Below are positions 26,440-38,033 of a stretch of 64,000 bases of DNA, one piece after another. The notes under the pieces were generated by a model. That model saw only the letters and a list, made by a program, of their open reading frames with translations, was not told where the DNA came from and made no database searches. Made by a program: the position numbers and the translations under genes. Within the stretch, counting starts at the first letter, position 1, and each line of letters starts with the position of its first letter. This DNA comes from Leptodactylus fallax. Lineage: Eukaryota > Chordata > Amphibia > Anura > Leptodactylidae. The stretch is from assembly GCA_947044405.1 (NCBI GenBank), contig CAMRHE010000021.1:6618501-6682500 (forward strand), given 5' to 3'.

Positions 26440-26815
26440 AATCGCCTACACCAGAAAGAATGGCCAGGCTCTCTGTCTAATTTTGGCCTGACGAAGATAT
26501 CCGATCAACGTCGAAACGCGTTGCCCTTTTACATTGTGACTGTGTGGCGTTTTTTATGTGGAATAAATGGTATTCATTATCACTGAGTCTCCAACTCTCT
26601 GATTCCCTTAGCAGCGCTCGGATATACCCCTGTTTTTTTCTCTCTATTGTTTTTTGTGTGTTACAACTGTCTGATCCAATATGTGGTCCCGAGGCTGAGC
26701 TGCAGCTTCAACCAATATTAACCAGTGTACCCCCCCCCATCTGGCTCGGGTTACACCACTCAACAATACAATCCACGTCCAGTTGAGGCGCCACTGTGGT
26801 CCTATTTTTTTTCTC
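26440..26815 (+). mobile_element. Penelope-like element tail with possible hammerhead remnant
   Basis: The segment CTGACGA (26488-26494) ... GAAACGCGTTG (26513-26523) is the conserved pair seen in terminal repeats of amphibian Penelope-like elements, which are known to carry minimal hammerhead ribozymes. Stem I (GGC 26485-26487 with GCC 26523-26525) can form, but I see no good stem II, so activity is doubtful. No GIY-YIG or RT coding is present. Confidence 0.45.
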
Positions 26816-27904
26816 TAGTATTTCAAGTAATGTCATGAAAAACAGAAGTTGTCATGTAACAAAAAGGAGGGGGTGACACGCTCAAAAGGGGGCATGTTAC
26901 ATCTCAGAAGGACATGGCCTCACCTGAAAATTTTCACAATGTGCTTCATGCACCATTCTCAAGTACAGTCATCTCACAATGTTGGCAAGCGTGATGTTGC
27001 AAGTACCAGTGTGTGACTATAGTACTTTGAACAAAGCCCCCTTTAAATCATGGGCATGGTATGTGGCAAATTGCTAAAAAAAAATAGACCACCCTTTTAA
27101 GAATAGTGTTTGCATTATGAAACATGTAAGAAACAAGTACATATTGATCACTGACCTTAAGTTTGTCAGTGTTTAAACCATGTAGCACAATGTATGATCT
27201 AACTGTCTGTAATAATGGTCAGCTACTTACAACATCCAGGAACCACCACATAAGGTGTCGCACTTAAAGTAGCACTCCCACAATACATTATATGCTCTGG
27301 CCTGTTAGAGCAGTGAAGGTAATCTTTCTGTTGGCTGTTTTTTTATGTTATACTGCTTATATATACACATCCAGGAGCGCACCACTAATGAGGCGAAGTG
27401 AGGCGGCCGCCTCAGGCGGCGCTAACTTGTCAGTTTCGGGGGGCGGCATTTTGATTGACTAAATCAGCCCAAGACAGGCCGCTTTAAAAAACATGCTGAG
27501 CGGTACCTGTCCTGGGCTGGCTTAGCGTTTTAGGCAGGGGAGGAGAGCGGTAGCTCGGGGCGGCCGTGCAGAGACAGCGCTGCTTCAACACTCACCTATT
27601 GGCAGCAGCGCTGCTCCAGCAGCCCTTGCCCTCTGCCTCCGCCTCCGTTCACTTAGCCTGCTCCTTGCTCTCCGCCCCCGCCCGCACCCACGCTTGGCTG
27701 CGTGCATCACGTGACAAGACCTTACATGATAGGACACACAGTGGCTCCTGCGCAGTCTCCTAAGATGTCCCTGCTCTCAAAAGCGCTACTGAGGTAAGTT
27801 TCATATTAGATAAATATTGCTTTTCTAAGTATTTATCCCCTATCCATAGGACAGGGGATAAATACCAGATTGATGATGATGGCGGGTTGGGTGACGCGGG
27901 GGGG

Positions 27905-29740
27905 GGGGGGGGGGGGGCGGGGGGTCGCAGGGGGGGGGGTGAGGCAAGGTTTGGGGTGCGGTGGATGTTGGGTGTCGCAGGGGGGGGCGGGTGAGGCAAG
28001 GTTTGGGGTGCGGTGGATGTTGGGTGTTGCAGGGGGGGGCGAGTGAGGCAAGGTTTGGGGTGCGGTGGATGGTGGGTGTCGCAGGGGGGGCGGGTGAGGC
28101 ATGGTTTGGGGTGCGGTGGATGTTGGGTGTCGCAGGGGGGGCGAGTGAGGCAAGGTTTGGGGGTGCGGTGGATGGTGGGTGTCGCTGGGGGGGGCGGGTG
28201 AGGCAAGGTTTGGGGTGCGGTGGATGTTGGGTGTCGCTGGGGGGGCGAGTGAGGCAAGGTTTGGGGTGCGGTGGATGTTGGGTGTCGCAGGGGGGGGCGA
28301 GTGAGGCAAGGTTTGGGGTGCGGTGGATGTTGGGTGTCGCTGGGGGGGCGAGTGAGGCAAGGTTTGGGGTGCGGTGGATGTTGGGTGTCGCTGGGGGGGC
28401 GAGTGAGGCAAGGTTTGGGGTGCGGTGGATGTTGAGTGTCGCAGGGGGGGCGGGTGAGGCAAGGTTTGGGGTGCGGTGGATGTTGGGTGTCGCAGGGGGG
28501 GGCGAGCGAGGCAAGGTTTGGGGTGCGGTGGATGGTGGGTGTGGCGGGGGGGGCGGGTGAGGCAAGGTTTGGGGTGTGGTGGATGTTGGGTGTCGCAGGG
28601 GGGGCGAGTGAGGCAAGGTTTGGGGTGCGGTGGATGTTGGGTGTCGCAGGGGGGGGCAGGAGAGGCAAGGTTTGGGGTGCGGTGGATGTTGGGTGTCGCT
28701 GGGGGGGCGAGTGAGGCAAGGTTTGGGGTGCGGTGGATGTTGGGTGTCGCAGGGGGGGCGGGTAAGGCAAGGTTTGGGGTGCGGTGGATGTTGGGTGTCG
28801 CTGGGGGGGCGAGTGAGGCAAGGTTTGGGGTGCGGTGGATGTTGGGTGTCGCAGGGGGGCGGGTAAGGCAAGGTTTGGGGTGCGGTGGATGTTGGGTGTC
28901 GCAGGGGGGCGAGTGAGGCAAGGTTTGGGGGTGCGGTGGACGTTGGGTGTCGCTGGGGGGGGCGGGTGAGGCAAGGTTTGGGGTGCGGTGGATGATGGGT
29001 GTCGCAGGGGGGGCGGGTGAGGCACGGTTTGGGGTGCGGTGGATGTTGGGTGTCGCAGGGGGGGCGAGTGAAGCAAGGTTTGGGGTGCGGTGGATGTTGG
29101 GTGTCGCTGGGGGGGTGAGTGAGGCAAGGTTTGGGGTGCGGTGGATGTTGGGTGTCGCAGGGGGGGCGGGTAAGGCAAGGTTTGGGGTGCGGTGGATGTT
29201 GGGTGTCACAGGGGGGGCGAGTGAGGCAAGGTTTGGGGTGCGGTGGATGTTGGGTGTCGCTGGGGGGGCGAGTGAGGCAAGGTTTGGGGTGCGGTGGATG
29301 TTGGGTGTCGCAGGGGGGGCGAGTGAGGCAAGGTTTGGGGTGCGGTGGATGTTGGGTGTCGCAGGGGGGGCGGGTGAGGCAAGGTTTGGGGAACGGTGGA
29401 TGTTGAGTGTCGCAGGGGGGCGGGTGAGGCAAGTTTTGGGGTGCGGTGGATGTTGGGTGTCGCAGGGGGGCGGGTGAGGCAAGGTTTGGGGAACGGTGGA
29501 GGTTGGGTGTCGCAGGGGGGTCGAGTGAGGCAAGGTTTGGGGTGCGGTGAATGTTGGGTGTCGCTGGGGGGGCGAGTGAGGCAAGGTTTGGGGTGCGGTG
29601 GATGATGGGTGTCGCAGGGGGTGCGGGTGAGGCAAGGTTTGGGGTGCGGTGGATGTTGGGTGTCGCGGGGGGGACAGGTGAGACAAGGTTTGGGTTGCGG
29701 TGTATGTTGGATGTTGCAGGGGGAGGGGAGGGGCGTTGGC
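27905..29740. repeat. G-rich minisatellite, 51-53-bp unit, about 35 copies
   Basis: Unit: GAGGCAAGGTTTGGGGTGCG, GTGGATGTTGGGTGTCGCAG, then a G run and CGAGT. Variants differ mainly in G-run length, GATG versus GATGG, CGCAG versus CGCTG, and CGAGT versus CGGGT. It starts after an 18-plus G run (27898 onward). The strong strand bias (G on plus) could support G-quadruplex formation. All three minus frames stay open for hundreds of codons because the unit has no stop; these are not genes. Confidence 0.93.
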
Positions 29741-30177
29741 AGAAAAAGCCTCCCAGCAAAGAATATCCTCTGTGATATGGAGCAGGGATTATGTGCCCAG
29801 CACTGTAAGGGTAGCTCATGCCAGGCCCATATAACCTTAGTACACTGCTGCTCAAACCATCACATTACAGTTATAGTTTTGTCAGCTAATCTCTGTAGCA
29901 TGAAGGGTTAAAAGGCTATATGTTGAGACATTGTTTGAAAAATCACAAAAACAAATGCAAAGTATTTTTATGTAAATAAAGCTTAGGCTCCATTCATATC
30001 TCAGGTCATGTCATGGTTTGTCATTGTGATAATCCTGAATGTATTCTGCTGTTTTTCCCTACCCAGTAAAATGCACCTGACAGACCCATTACAAATATGT
30101 TACAAATTAAAAAAAAAAAACTATGTCGGCTTTCTAGCGGTATATAAAACCTATAGGACATGAAAGGTTCTCTTTAA

Positions 30178-30484
30178 TAAGGCTAGCACTGCATTGCGAT
30201 CTTGACTGCCTATTGCATGACCAAAGATCGCTGGGTCTCCCTGCGACTCCTTCACTAATGTTAGTGAATGAAGTCACATTGAGATCCTGAGGGTGCCACA
30301 ACCGCAACTTCAAGCCAAGCATTGCTCAACCCTTTTGTGACTTGAAGTCACAGTCTCAAGAGCACTAGAGGTTGCAATGTGACTCCATTCACTAATATTA
30401 GTGAAGGAGTCACAGGGCAACCCAGTAATCATTGATCACGTGACAGGAAACACCCAAAATTGTCATGTAGCCCTAGCCTAACCA
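30178..30484. repeat. Foldback element, about 150-bp arms
   Basis: The left arm starts GGCTAGCACTGCATTGCGA and the right arm, complemented, GGTTAGGCTAGGGCTACATG. The best-matching inner segments are CTCCTTCACTAATGTTAG (30246-30263) against its complement at about 30391-30408. Non-coding. Confidence 0.7.
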
Positions 30485-30773
30485 TTGCGGTTTTGGAAAT
30501 TGCACCATGTCAATTATACCTATGGAAACGCCGGTGGTTTCCATATAGGTATAAATAGAAAGAGAAAATCCACAGAGGAAACCTCTGTGGACAGTCTGTG
30601 AAAAGTGCTGCGATGCGTTGCCTCCATGTTTTTTCCCGCAGCGCTTTTTGCTGCGGCCCGCTACGTGGAGACTTAGCCTAAGGATAGATTGTCAATATCA
30701 GATTGGTGGAAGATCTGATCTACCATAATCTGGTCTAACTACTATGCAGAGAACCATGCTGTATGGTTCCTGC

Positions 30774-30825
30774 GTGGTTTGGGGTGCCATGGATGTTGGG
30801 TGCCGCAGGGGGAGTGGTTGGGGAG
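30774..30825 (+). repeat. Solo degenerate unit of the G-rich minisatellite
   Basis: GGTTTGGGGTGCCATGGATG, TTGGGTGCCGCAGGGGGAG aligns with one unit of the 27905-29740 array but stands alone about 1 kb downstream, preceded by a dispersed repeat (ATCAGATTGGTGG). It looks like the single-copy form from which the array grew. Confidence 0.75.
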
Positions 30826-31594
30826 GGGGGCGTTTTGGGTGTCTGTCTGCTGAGACCCCCCTTTTGCTTGAGAATTAGTTTTTTTCCCCTCCACTTGAAA
30901 TTCAGCCTGACCACAGCCTGGCTGAATATAGGGTATCTGCGGCGCTCCTATTAAAGAGAATGGGAGCGTGGGTTTGTATATCCACCAAGCGGCTGCGGTC
31001 AGGCTGAACTCCCAGTGGTTGAAAAAAGACCCAATTCTCAGGCTCAGTGGGATTCTCAGCAGATGCCCAAAACTTATAAAAATATTTTTCACATACAGTG
31101 AATGCCATAGCGGGGAAAAATAAATCAAAAGTGCCGAACCGCTGTTTTTTCGCTGTTTTGCCTCTGATAAAAATTTGAATAAAAGGTGGTCAAAGCAATA
31201 GACATTCCCCAAAATGATATAACTAAAAAGTACACCTGGTCCTGCAAAACAAGGGGCCCTATGCATCCCCGTACACTGAAATATAAACAAACAGTTACGG
31301 GTGTCAGAATATGGCGACTTTAAAAAAAAATGTTTTAGATCTTTGTTATAGGATTAAAATGAAAATAAAACTATATAAGTTTTGGTATCCTCGGAATTGT
31401 ACAGAAACACAGAATACAGGTGACATGTCATTTTGGCTGCAGAGTGAACACCGTAAAAACAAAGCCCATAAGAAAGTCGCAGAAATGCACTTTTTCTTCA
31501 TTTCCTCCCAATTCTGAATTTTTTTGCAGCTTCCCAGCACATTGTACAGAATAATAAATGGTACCATTATGAAGAACAATTTGTCCCACAAACA

Positions 31595-31634
31595 TTAAAG
31601 GGGTTGTCCAGGCAAAAATGGACAACCCTTTTAA
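31595..31634. repeat. Minimal TTAA hairpin
   Basis: TTAAAGGGGTTGTCCAGG, a 7-base loop, then TGGACAACCCTTTTAA. Only the termini of the AAAGGGGTTGTCC MITE remain, back to back. Confidence 0.8.
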
Positions 31635-32284
31635 AGTTTAAATAAGCTGGGGGCAGTGAAAAAGTGCAATTCAGAAAACTCATTTTTATTAGGCCTATTC
31701 ATCTTGGTCTTATCAGCAGGTATTCTTCTTCATTTACTGCTGTGCAAACGGCCCATAATAGGGATTCGTAAGTAAAAAGAAGTGGTCCTCTTACAGGATC
31801 CTCATCTTTTGGCACGAGGGAGGGTCTTTTTCTCTGGACGACCTGTCCTTTTCAGAATTATACAAACAACTCATTGACGTCAGCTTTCCCCATAGATTAC
31901 AGCTAATCACTGGGTTTCATGTCGGGGGACTCTTTGTAATAAGCATTGCAATAGTTTTTATTTGTGTATTCTGTTGTCTCTTTTGTAGTTAAAGAGTTTG
32001 GTCAAAGACCTTGATGTTTCACCTGGCAAGAAGATGTGTTAAGTTATTTTCATTGTTAATACCGTGTTGTTGGTCTCTGATACTGAAGTAATACAGTAAG
32101 AAGATTTCTTTAAAACTGTTTTATCACTTTGTGTATTTTGTATGTTTATTGTGTGACAATAGCAGCGTGTGAAGCTAGTAACATGGAAGCTCAATTTTTT
32201 TTTTTTTTTTTTTTTTGGGGGGGGGGCGCCTTTTTATAGTCCGCCTCAGGCAGCAAAGAGGCTAGGTTCACCACTGTACACATC

Positions 32285-33100
32285 ACAGCTGTATAGTTCA
32301 CTTTACAGTGGGCTTTACACTTTACAGTAGGCTCTAATTATATTCCATGGTAGCTGCTTACTCTCTTGTGACCCGTCCTAGCATGTGATGTGGGTGTGCC
32401 TAAAAGGAGTGAATGTACTCCACTCACTCAATCTTTTACTCACCATTCACCCAGGCTGCAAACTGAGCATAAGTCACGTCTCAACACAGCTCCCCACAGC
32501 CCTCCACAAAAGTTATGTACGGGGCTTTGGGGGACAGGACTATACATTTGGAATAAAGTTTAGCCAGTGCAGCGAATGCACTGGTTAGCTTTATTATTCC
32601 CCAAATAATTCCTTTAACTTTAAATACCAACTTTAGTCCAATAGGAGGCAAAAGCTTAATGGTTACTGGACAAGGCTTCCGTCTCTCAGTGTGGGAAAAC
32701 AGTATGATGGTTACTGTCTCTCATAGTCTTTAAAAAATTGCACATGCCCTGTCTTCTGCCAATTTAACACACATAACATGGGGCTACCTTTAGATTTTTT
32801 TCGCCATGGCTACTTTAAGTTCCCAAATCACTCCTGGTAGACAGGCTCCACTCACTGGACATCAGACACTACCAGAGCCTGGAACAGTAAGACTACTATT
32901 TGGTCTTTCCCATTGGGTTTCCTTTGCTTCTTAACAGCCACAAACACAAGGTAGCAGGATGTTATTGTATAAATACTTTTACTGTGCAGCAGGTGGACAT
33001 ACCCAGTCTGCTGTAAATGCAGTGGTGTTAACCTGCCATCTAGGCGTAAAATATGGTAGCTGGAGTAAACAATGATCATTTCTAATAAATAAGAATATTG
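32285..33100. other. No recognisable feature
   Basis: Ordinary AT-rich DNA to the right of the hAT target duplication; short frames without domains. Confidence 0.5.
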
Positions 33101-33410
33101 AAAGAGTTTTCTTTACTAGGAATATTGATAACCTATCCTATGTCATCAGTGTCAGATCACTAGGAGTCAAGCACTCGGCACCTTAATTGATCAGGGGTTC
33201 TCAGGGATTTTCTGTGTAGTGATCAGTCCAGGTCACAGGAGATCTGATCCCATTTATTTGAATAGAAGCTAAGGTACAATGACTTGATTCATCCGCTACA
33301 CAGGAAACTGGAGCTATCTGCTTCCTACGTCATTCTCTGGGTATCGACTGCTGAGAAAAGTTATCACTGATATGTGATATCGATGACCTATCCTAAGGAT
33401 GGTTACTCAA
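33100..33410 (-). repeat. Dispersed TTAA-MITE core fragment
   Basis: It contains the ATTGATAACCTATCCTA and GATGACCTATCCTAAGGAT motifs around a GATCAGG core, the same core as the elements at 5010-5423 and 49560-49800. Confidence 0.5.
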
Positions 33411-33637
33411 ACCTATAAAGGTACAGGTTAATTATACCATTTCTTTATAAATCCTGTGTGATATAAATATGCACTACACTAATTAAGTTACAACACACAG
33501 AATAAATATAAATAAAATATTTATACTTCTTTATTCAGTGTTACACAAATGTTCGACATGGATAAAAAGACACCTGGCAAATATATGTTCCTAGGTAAGT
33601 GTATGCTTCTGCTCTGCTTTGGCATTCTGCTGCAGGA

Positions 33638-33666
33638 AGTATGTGTGTGTGTGTGGGGGGGGGGGC
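33638..33666. repeat. (TG)n then G run
   Basis: GTATGTGTGTGTGTGTGG followed by about ten G; simple sequence. Confidence 0.9.
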
Positions 33667-35429
33667 AAAAAATTAAGAGAAATCTGATGCAAATATCCAC
33701 CTCAAATTCCTCTTCATTTTCTGAAGTATGAACGGGCCCGAACAGTTACGAGAATTATCACAATCAGCAAGTTGTGTACCCACTAGGTTGCCAAACTCTT
33801 TTGACTCTAAGCTGTATCTTATAGTGTTATATAAGTCCCTGTTTTTTACTCCTAGAGATGGTGAACCACTTAGTAACCAGTCGGATTCATTCCGCGTATT
33901 CCAAATTGTTTGGTTTTTAACAAAACAGACCAAATAGCGATTTGTCTCAAACTAACAGAAATGGCCACCACTACGAGAAAATGGCCACCGCCACGTGTTT
34001 GACCAGGAAATACAGAAGAGACGTGTGTATGACTCTCAGCCTCTCAGCCAATAGAGCGTGGTAGGTGTACCTTACAATGCTGATGTTATATTGACTATAA
34101 AAGCTTGAACGCTCATGATCAGCCTTTAGTTGCTGTAATAGTGGACATGCAAATACATGTATGATCCATCTCACTACACAGTTTTGAAAAAGCAATAGGA
34201 ATTCATACAATAGTTAGAGGACAAGGAGAACATATGCAGAGAATCAAGCAATTACACAGGCAGGCAGATTACTGCTAGAAACCAATAGAGATAGTATAGG
34301 ATCATAGAGAGTGAGGAGGAATCTGTGCTGCTGCTGTGCTGCTACTGCTGCTTACACAGACAAGACAGTTAACTCTTTCATTGCCAATAATCTAATTTTG
34401 TCTGTCTGTTGTTTAATAGAGAAGTTTCATCTATATACACATTCTTTAAACATACTTTTTACTGACAAGACAATTCTGTTAGTGAAAAATGTTTTGTCAA
34501 GGAGATTTTTGGACAACAGTTTACATTATTTTCATTAAATGTATACTGTTGTTATAACAGCAAAGTGTTGAATCCACCTGGCACTCCATCTCTACTGTGC
34601 AGGCCTCACAGGTACTTCCGGTCTGTGCACAGCGATTTCAGCCTGCGCACAGTGAAGGAGAAAGGAGGAACCATCTCCCAGAGTGGAAGATAGGTAAGTA
34701 TGATGCGATGGGGGTGGGCGGGTCTTAGTAGTGGGCAGGATAGCTTAGCAAGGCAGACGGGACGGACGGACGCTAGTATTGGGTGGGATAGCTTAGCTAG
34801 GGAGACAGGGAGGGGGGGTGTAACAGAGTGAGAGAGGAGGGGGGCAGTTACAGGGAGGTAGTGTGGAAGGTACACAGAAAGTTACTTAGCAGGAAGCTAA
34901 CACCATGTAAACAAATGCAGAAGATGCCAGGAGCTCCCACAGAAACCCAGAAATCACTCAAAACACTGATAAAAGTATAAGGGTGTACTTTTAACCCATT
35001 AATGGCACTAACAGACCTTTTAAAAAAAAAATTTGCCCGGAAAACCCCTTTAAGTGTTTTTTTTTTTAAATGCACAATTGTGTATATACACAGAAATTCA
35101 GCCTCCGCTAATCTAAAAAAAAGAATCTCCATTATTTAAGCATTTATTTTGTTGTGTTTTTCCCTCAATATACAGTCTAGGCTGTACTAATCTAAAAAAC
35201 TAAATTTTGGAATTCCATAGGTTGTTTTATCTGCCCTGGTTTCCAAATATACAGTGTGACAGTGACAGTGTGAGTGTTGTTAATCGGAAAAATATAAGTG
35301 CATCCTCTGCTAATCTAAAAAAAATAATCTTCATTATTTCAGTGGGTTTTTTGGTGTGTTCACCCAATATACAGTCTAGCCTGCGCTAATCTGAAAGAAA
35401 ATTTATTTCAAGCTGACGTTTCTCGAAAT

Positions 35430-36610
35430 ACTTGTTTGTAAAAACCACCCTACAGGGTGGGGGTAGTGGCACTGCTGGTGGTAGTGGCAGATATGTTTCT
35501 GCTGCTGCTGGTGGCAACTACACGTGGTCATCTCTCGTGGGGGAATTTTTTTGTACATTGCAAAATGATAATTCCATGGTGATATGCAAGATCTTCAAGC
35601 AGAAACTTAGACGTGGTCGTGCAGGAACAAACGTAGGAACGACATCTCTACGTACACACATAAAAAGGTATCACTGTCTTATTTGGAAAAATAGACTTGA
35701 CAGTGGCAGTGGCACTACCAGGGGAAGTAAGCAAGGCTGTTGTCCTAATTCTCCACATGATCTTCCTTGTAGACAGGCCAACGTCAGTCATCCATAAGGG
35801 AATGTGTGGCCAGGAAACAGCAATATGCGCCCAGTCATCCGGCGGTTGTGCACTTAACTCAAACCTGGCCAAGTTGCCAGTGGTGCAGCGGCTGCCATAC
35901 CACTTAGTGGATTCTACTGTTTCGACAACTTATGGCATGCGCTCAACCTCAATTGAGGATACCTAGCTGTCATTATTTTTCTAGGAAAGCTGTCCCTGCT
36001 TTATATCGTTATGTGTCAGAGAATGTGGGCCTATTTCTCCACAGGCACACCACTGTTGACACGTGTAGCAGCAATTATGGACAAGGACAATACATAGCTT
36101 TCACAGCCCACTGGGTCAATGTTTTGTGCAGCAGTGGCCACAGTCCAGAAATGCAGCAAAGCCAGGTGCTAGTTCCACACCGATTTTGCAGGTCCAGTTC
36201 CAAAACCATGCAGGGCTCATCCACCTCTTCTGGATCCTCCTCTCTACACCGTTTTTCACCACCATATTCACCAGGGCTAGCTTTCGCTTCCACTTCTGTT
36301 CCTTCTCCTGTGTAAGGCAAATCACTGCCATGCGGTTTTGCAATTAATGAGCCTGGATCAGAAAAGCCACCCAGCAGAGCAGCTGCTTCAATGTATCCTG
36401 AAGCAAGTATTCCACTGGAAGGCTTCTCACCAACTCCAATGACAATGGCACAAAGATTATTGATGTGCTGCAGTTAGGACGCATAACACATTGTTGCTGT
36501 ACGGCGCATGTCCTAAATCTGTTGGTTCGCCACTTTATTAATCTGTATAGTGACTTAAAAGAGGTACTCCTCATAGCCAGAAAAATATCTGCCTTGTGAA
36601 CGGGGCGCAA
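35430..36610 (+). pseudogene. Decayed hAT transposase with BED-type finger
   Basis: Frames to the 5' side show a BED finger: SSLVGEFFCTLQNDNSMVIC then TTSLRTHIKRYH. The second zinc cysteine is replaced (CKIFK). In shifted frames follow hAT/ZBED-like segments: QRLPYHLVDSTV, FRQLMACAQPQLRIPS and SRKAVPALYRYVSENV, then GQYIAFTAHWVN, and near 36480-36560 HCCCTAHVLNLLVRHFIN-like sequence in the opposite phase. Several frameshifts and stops show it is dead. The upstream stretch 33700-35430 includes a TATA-like ACTATAAAAGC (about 34090) that might belong to it, but no terminal repeats were found. Confidence 0.75.
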
Positions 36611-36729
36611 TACAGCAATGGTTAACAGAAAAAGAAAACAAAATATTTATTAGCCGACACTACAGTTTGTAGAAATAATCCATATGTGGCCCTTATGTAT
36701 TTTACAGCCTAGATTTTATTAGGATTATT

Positions 36730-37110
36730 TTCAAGAGCCCTGGGGTACCAAAACAGGAAACACCTCTCAAAAGACTCCCTTCTAGAAACTACACCCATCA
36801 AGGAGTTCACTTAGGGATGTTGTGACCATTTTGACTCCACTGGTGTTTCATATAAGTTACAAATATTGGGTCATGAAATTGAAAAATTGTTTTTAAAAAG
36901 TTGCTTTAGCCCCATATTTTTTCATTTTCACAAAAGGAAACAGAAGAAAAAGCACCCGACAAATTGTTATATAACTTATCTTGAGTACAGCAATACCCCA
37001 TATGTGACTATAATCTTGGCTTTTGGAGGGCAGATTTTATTGTAATGTATTTTGGGCGCAATGTCACATTTGCACTTGACATTGAAAAACGGCCATGTGA
37101 CAGCAATTTT
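36730..37110 (-). repeat. Old fragment of large TTAA-element unit
   Basis: Reverse-complement unit landmarks are recognisable: CTAGAAACTACACCCATCAA, CCCCATATTTTTTCATTTTC and AGCAATACCCCATATG. They are more diverged than in copies 1 and 2. Confidence 0.65.
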
Positions 37111-37619
37111 GGGGGGAATTTATTAATTTATTTCCTACGCCAGCCTTAACAAAGGCCCCAAGTGACCTGAGGTGTGCCTGCATTATCAAGAGGCTCCAGC
37201 CTCTTAATAAATAAGATACACACTTCTGCAGCAGAACAGATTTCCTATATAACTCATGCTAGTTTTCTGGCGTACATTATAAATATGTTGGGCTGAGGCG
37301 TGTATGACCTTCTCTCTGGCCCACTCCACTTTTGTAAAAAGTAAAGCACAGAACAGGGAATTTGGCACATCTTTGGCACAAAAAAGGGTCGTGCGCCAAA
37401 TATACACCCCATTAACACCCATTTCTGCCAGAAAACTGGCTTTTATGGGTTGATAAATTCCTGATTTCAATGGGGTTTTTCACATTTCCATTTTTGACGG
37501 TCAATTTTAATGTCCTAATTTTTATCCATTTTCACGGTTTTCAAGGAATCCATGAAAACGGCTGCCGCAAAATGGCTGTTTTTCATTGTATTTTTTTATA
37601 ACATTTGTTTGAATCCGTT

Positions 37620-38033
37620 CCTTCCTTCATGCCAATATTACGGTCTTGTCAAAGGAGGGGAAGGAACCCCAACTTTGCCCGAGTTACAGACCCTTATTGT
37701 TGATTAATCTAGATGCTAAGCTATTTCCGGGCCAACAGACTGGGGTGCCTCATGTGGGACCTGATTCACCCAGATAAAATGCTAAGCATTTAGGCAAGCG
37801 GCTCATGCTGCATTCCCTAGATGCAGTGAATGCTTTTGATGAGGTGTGTTGGGGCTTCCTAGAGGTGTCCCTTCGTCCACTGGGTCTGGGTTAGGTGATG
37901 CTTCAACGTATTCGGGTTTTAGATTCTTCCCCTAGAGCACAGATTAGAGTCAATGGAGCATTGTCATGTCCCTTTGAAATCAATAATGGCACATGCCAGG
38001 GATGCTTCCTCTCTCCCATGCTCTATGTCAGGG
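37620..38033 (+). pseudogene. L1-like reverse transcriptase fragment
   Basis: Across frames, the translation reads as an L1 RT core: LNLDAKLF-like, then HSLDAVNAFDEVCWGFL and NGTCQGCFLSPMLY. There are multiple frameshifts. The fragment ends at a CAGGGGTCAGGAACC sequence (38033) resembling the hAT end at 55882. Confidence 0.7.

Larger units (their letters stand above)
27372..32276. mobile_element. 4.9-kb hAT-type insertion with perfect 8-bp target duplication
   Basis: TACACATC occurs directly before (27364-27371) and after (32277-32284) the element. Ends are CAGGAGCGCACC and, on the complementary strand, CAGTGGTGAACC, matching the hAT pattern CAG..G.G.ACC. Just inside each end a CCGCCTCAGGC-type motif appears in opposite orientation. 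No transposase is visible. The interior holds a GC-rich 5' part, a large minisatellite (27905-29740), a foldback (30178-30484) and small repeats. Confidence 0.82.

Noticed and set aside
27905..29740. CRISPR-like regular repeat spacing
   Set aside because: The units are contiguous, with no unique spacers, and the DNA is eukaryotic.
27760..29855. Minus-strand open frames of 472, 617 and 671 codons rich in Pro, His and Thr
   Set aside because: They lie on the G-rich minisatellite, occur in all three frames at once, and change frame with G-run length; no start context or splice support.
33549..33731. Frame of 60 codons starting MFDMDKKTPGKYMFLGK as a small gene
   Set aside because: It runs into a (TG)n/G simple repeat, and has no neighbours or conserved pattern.
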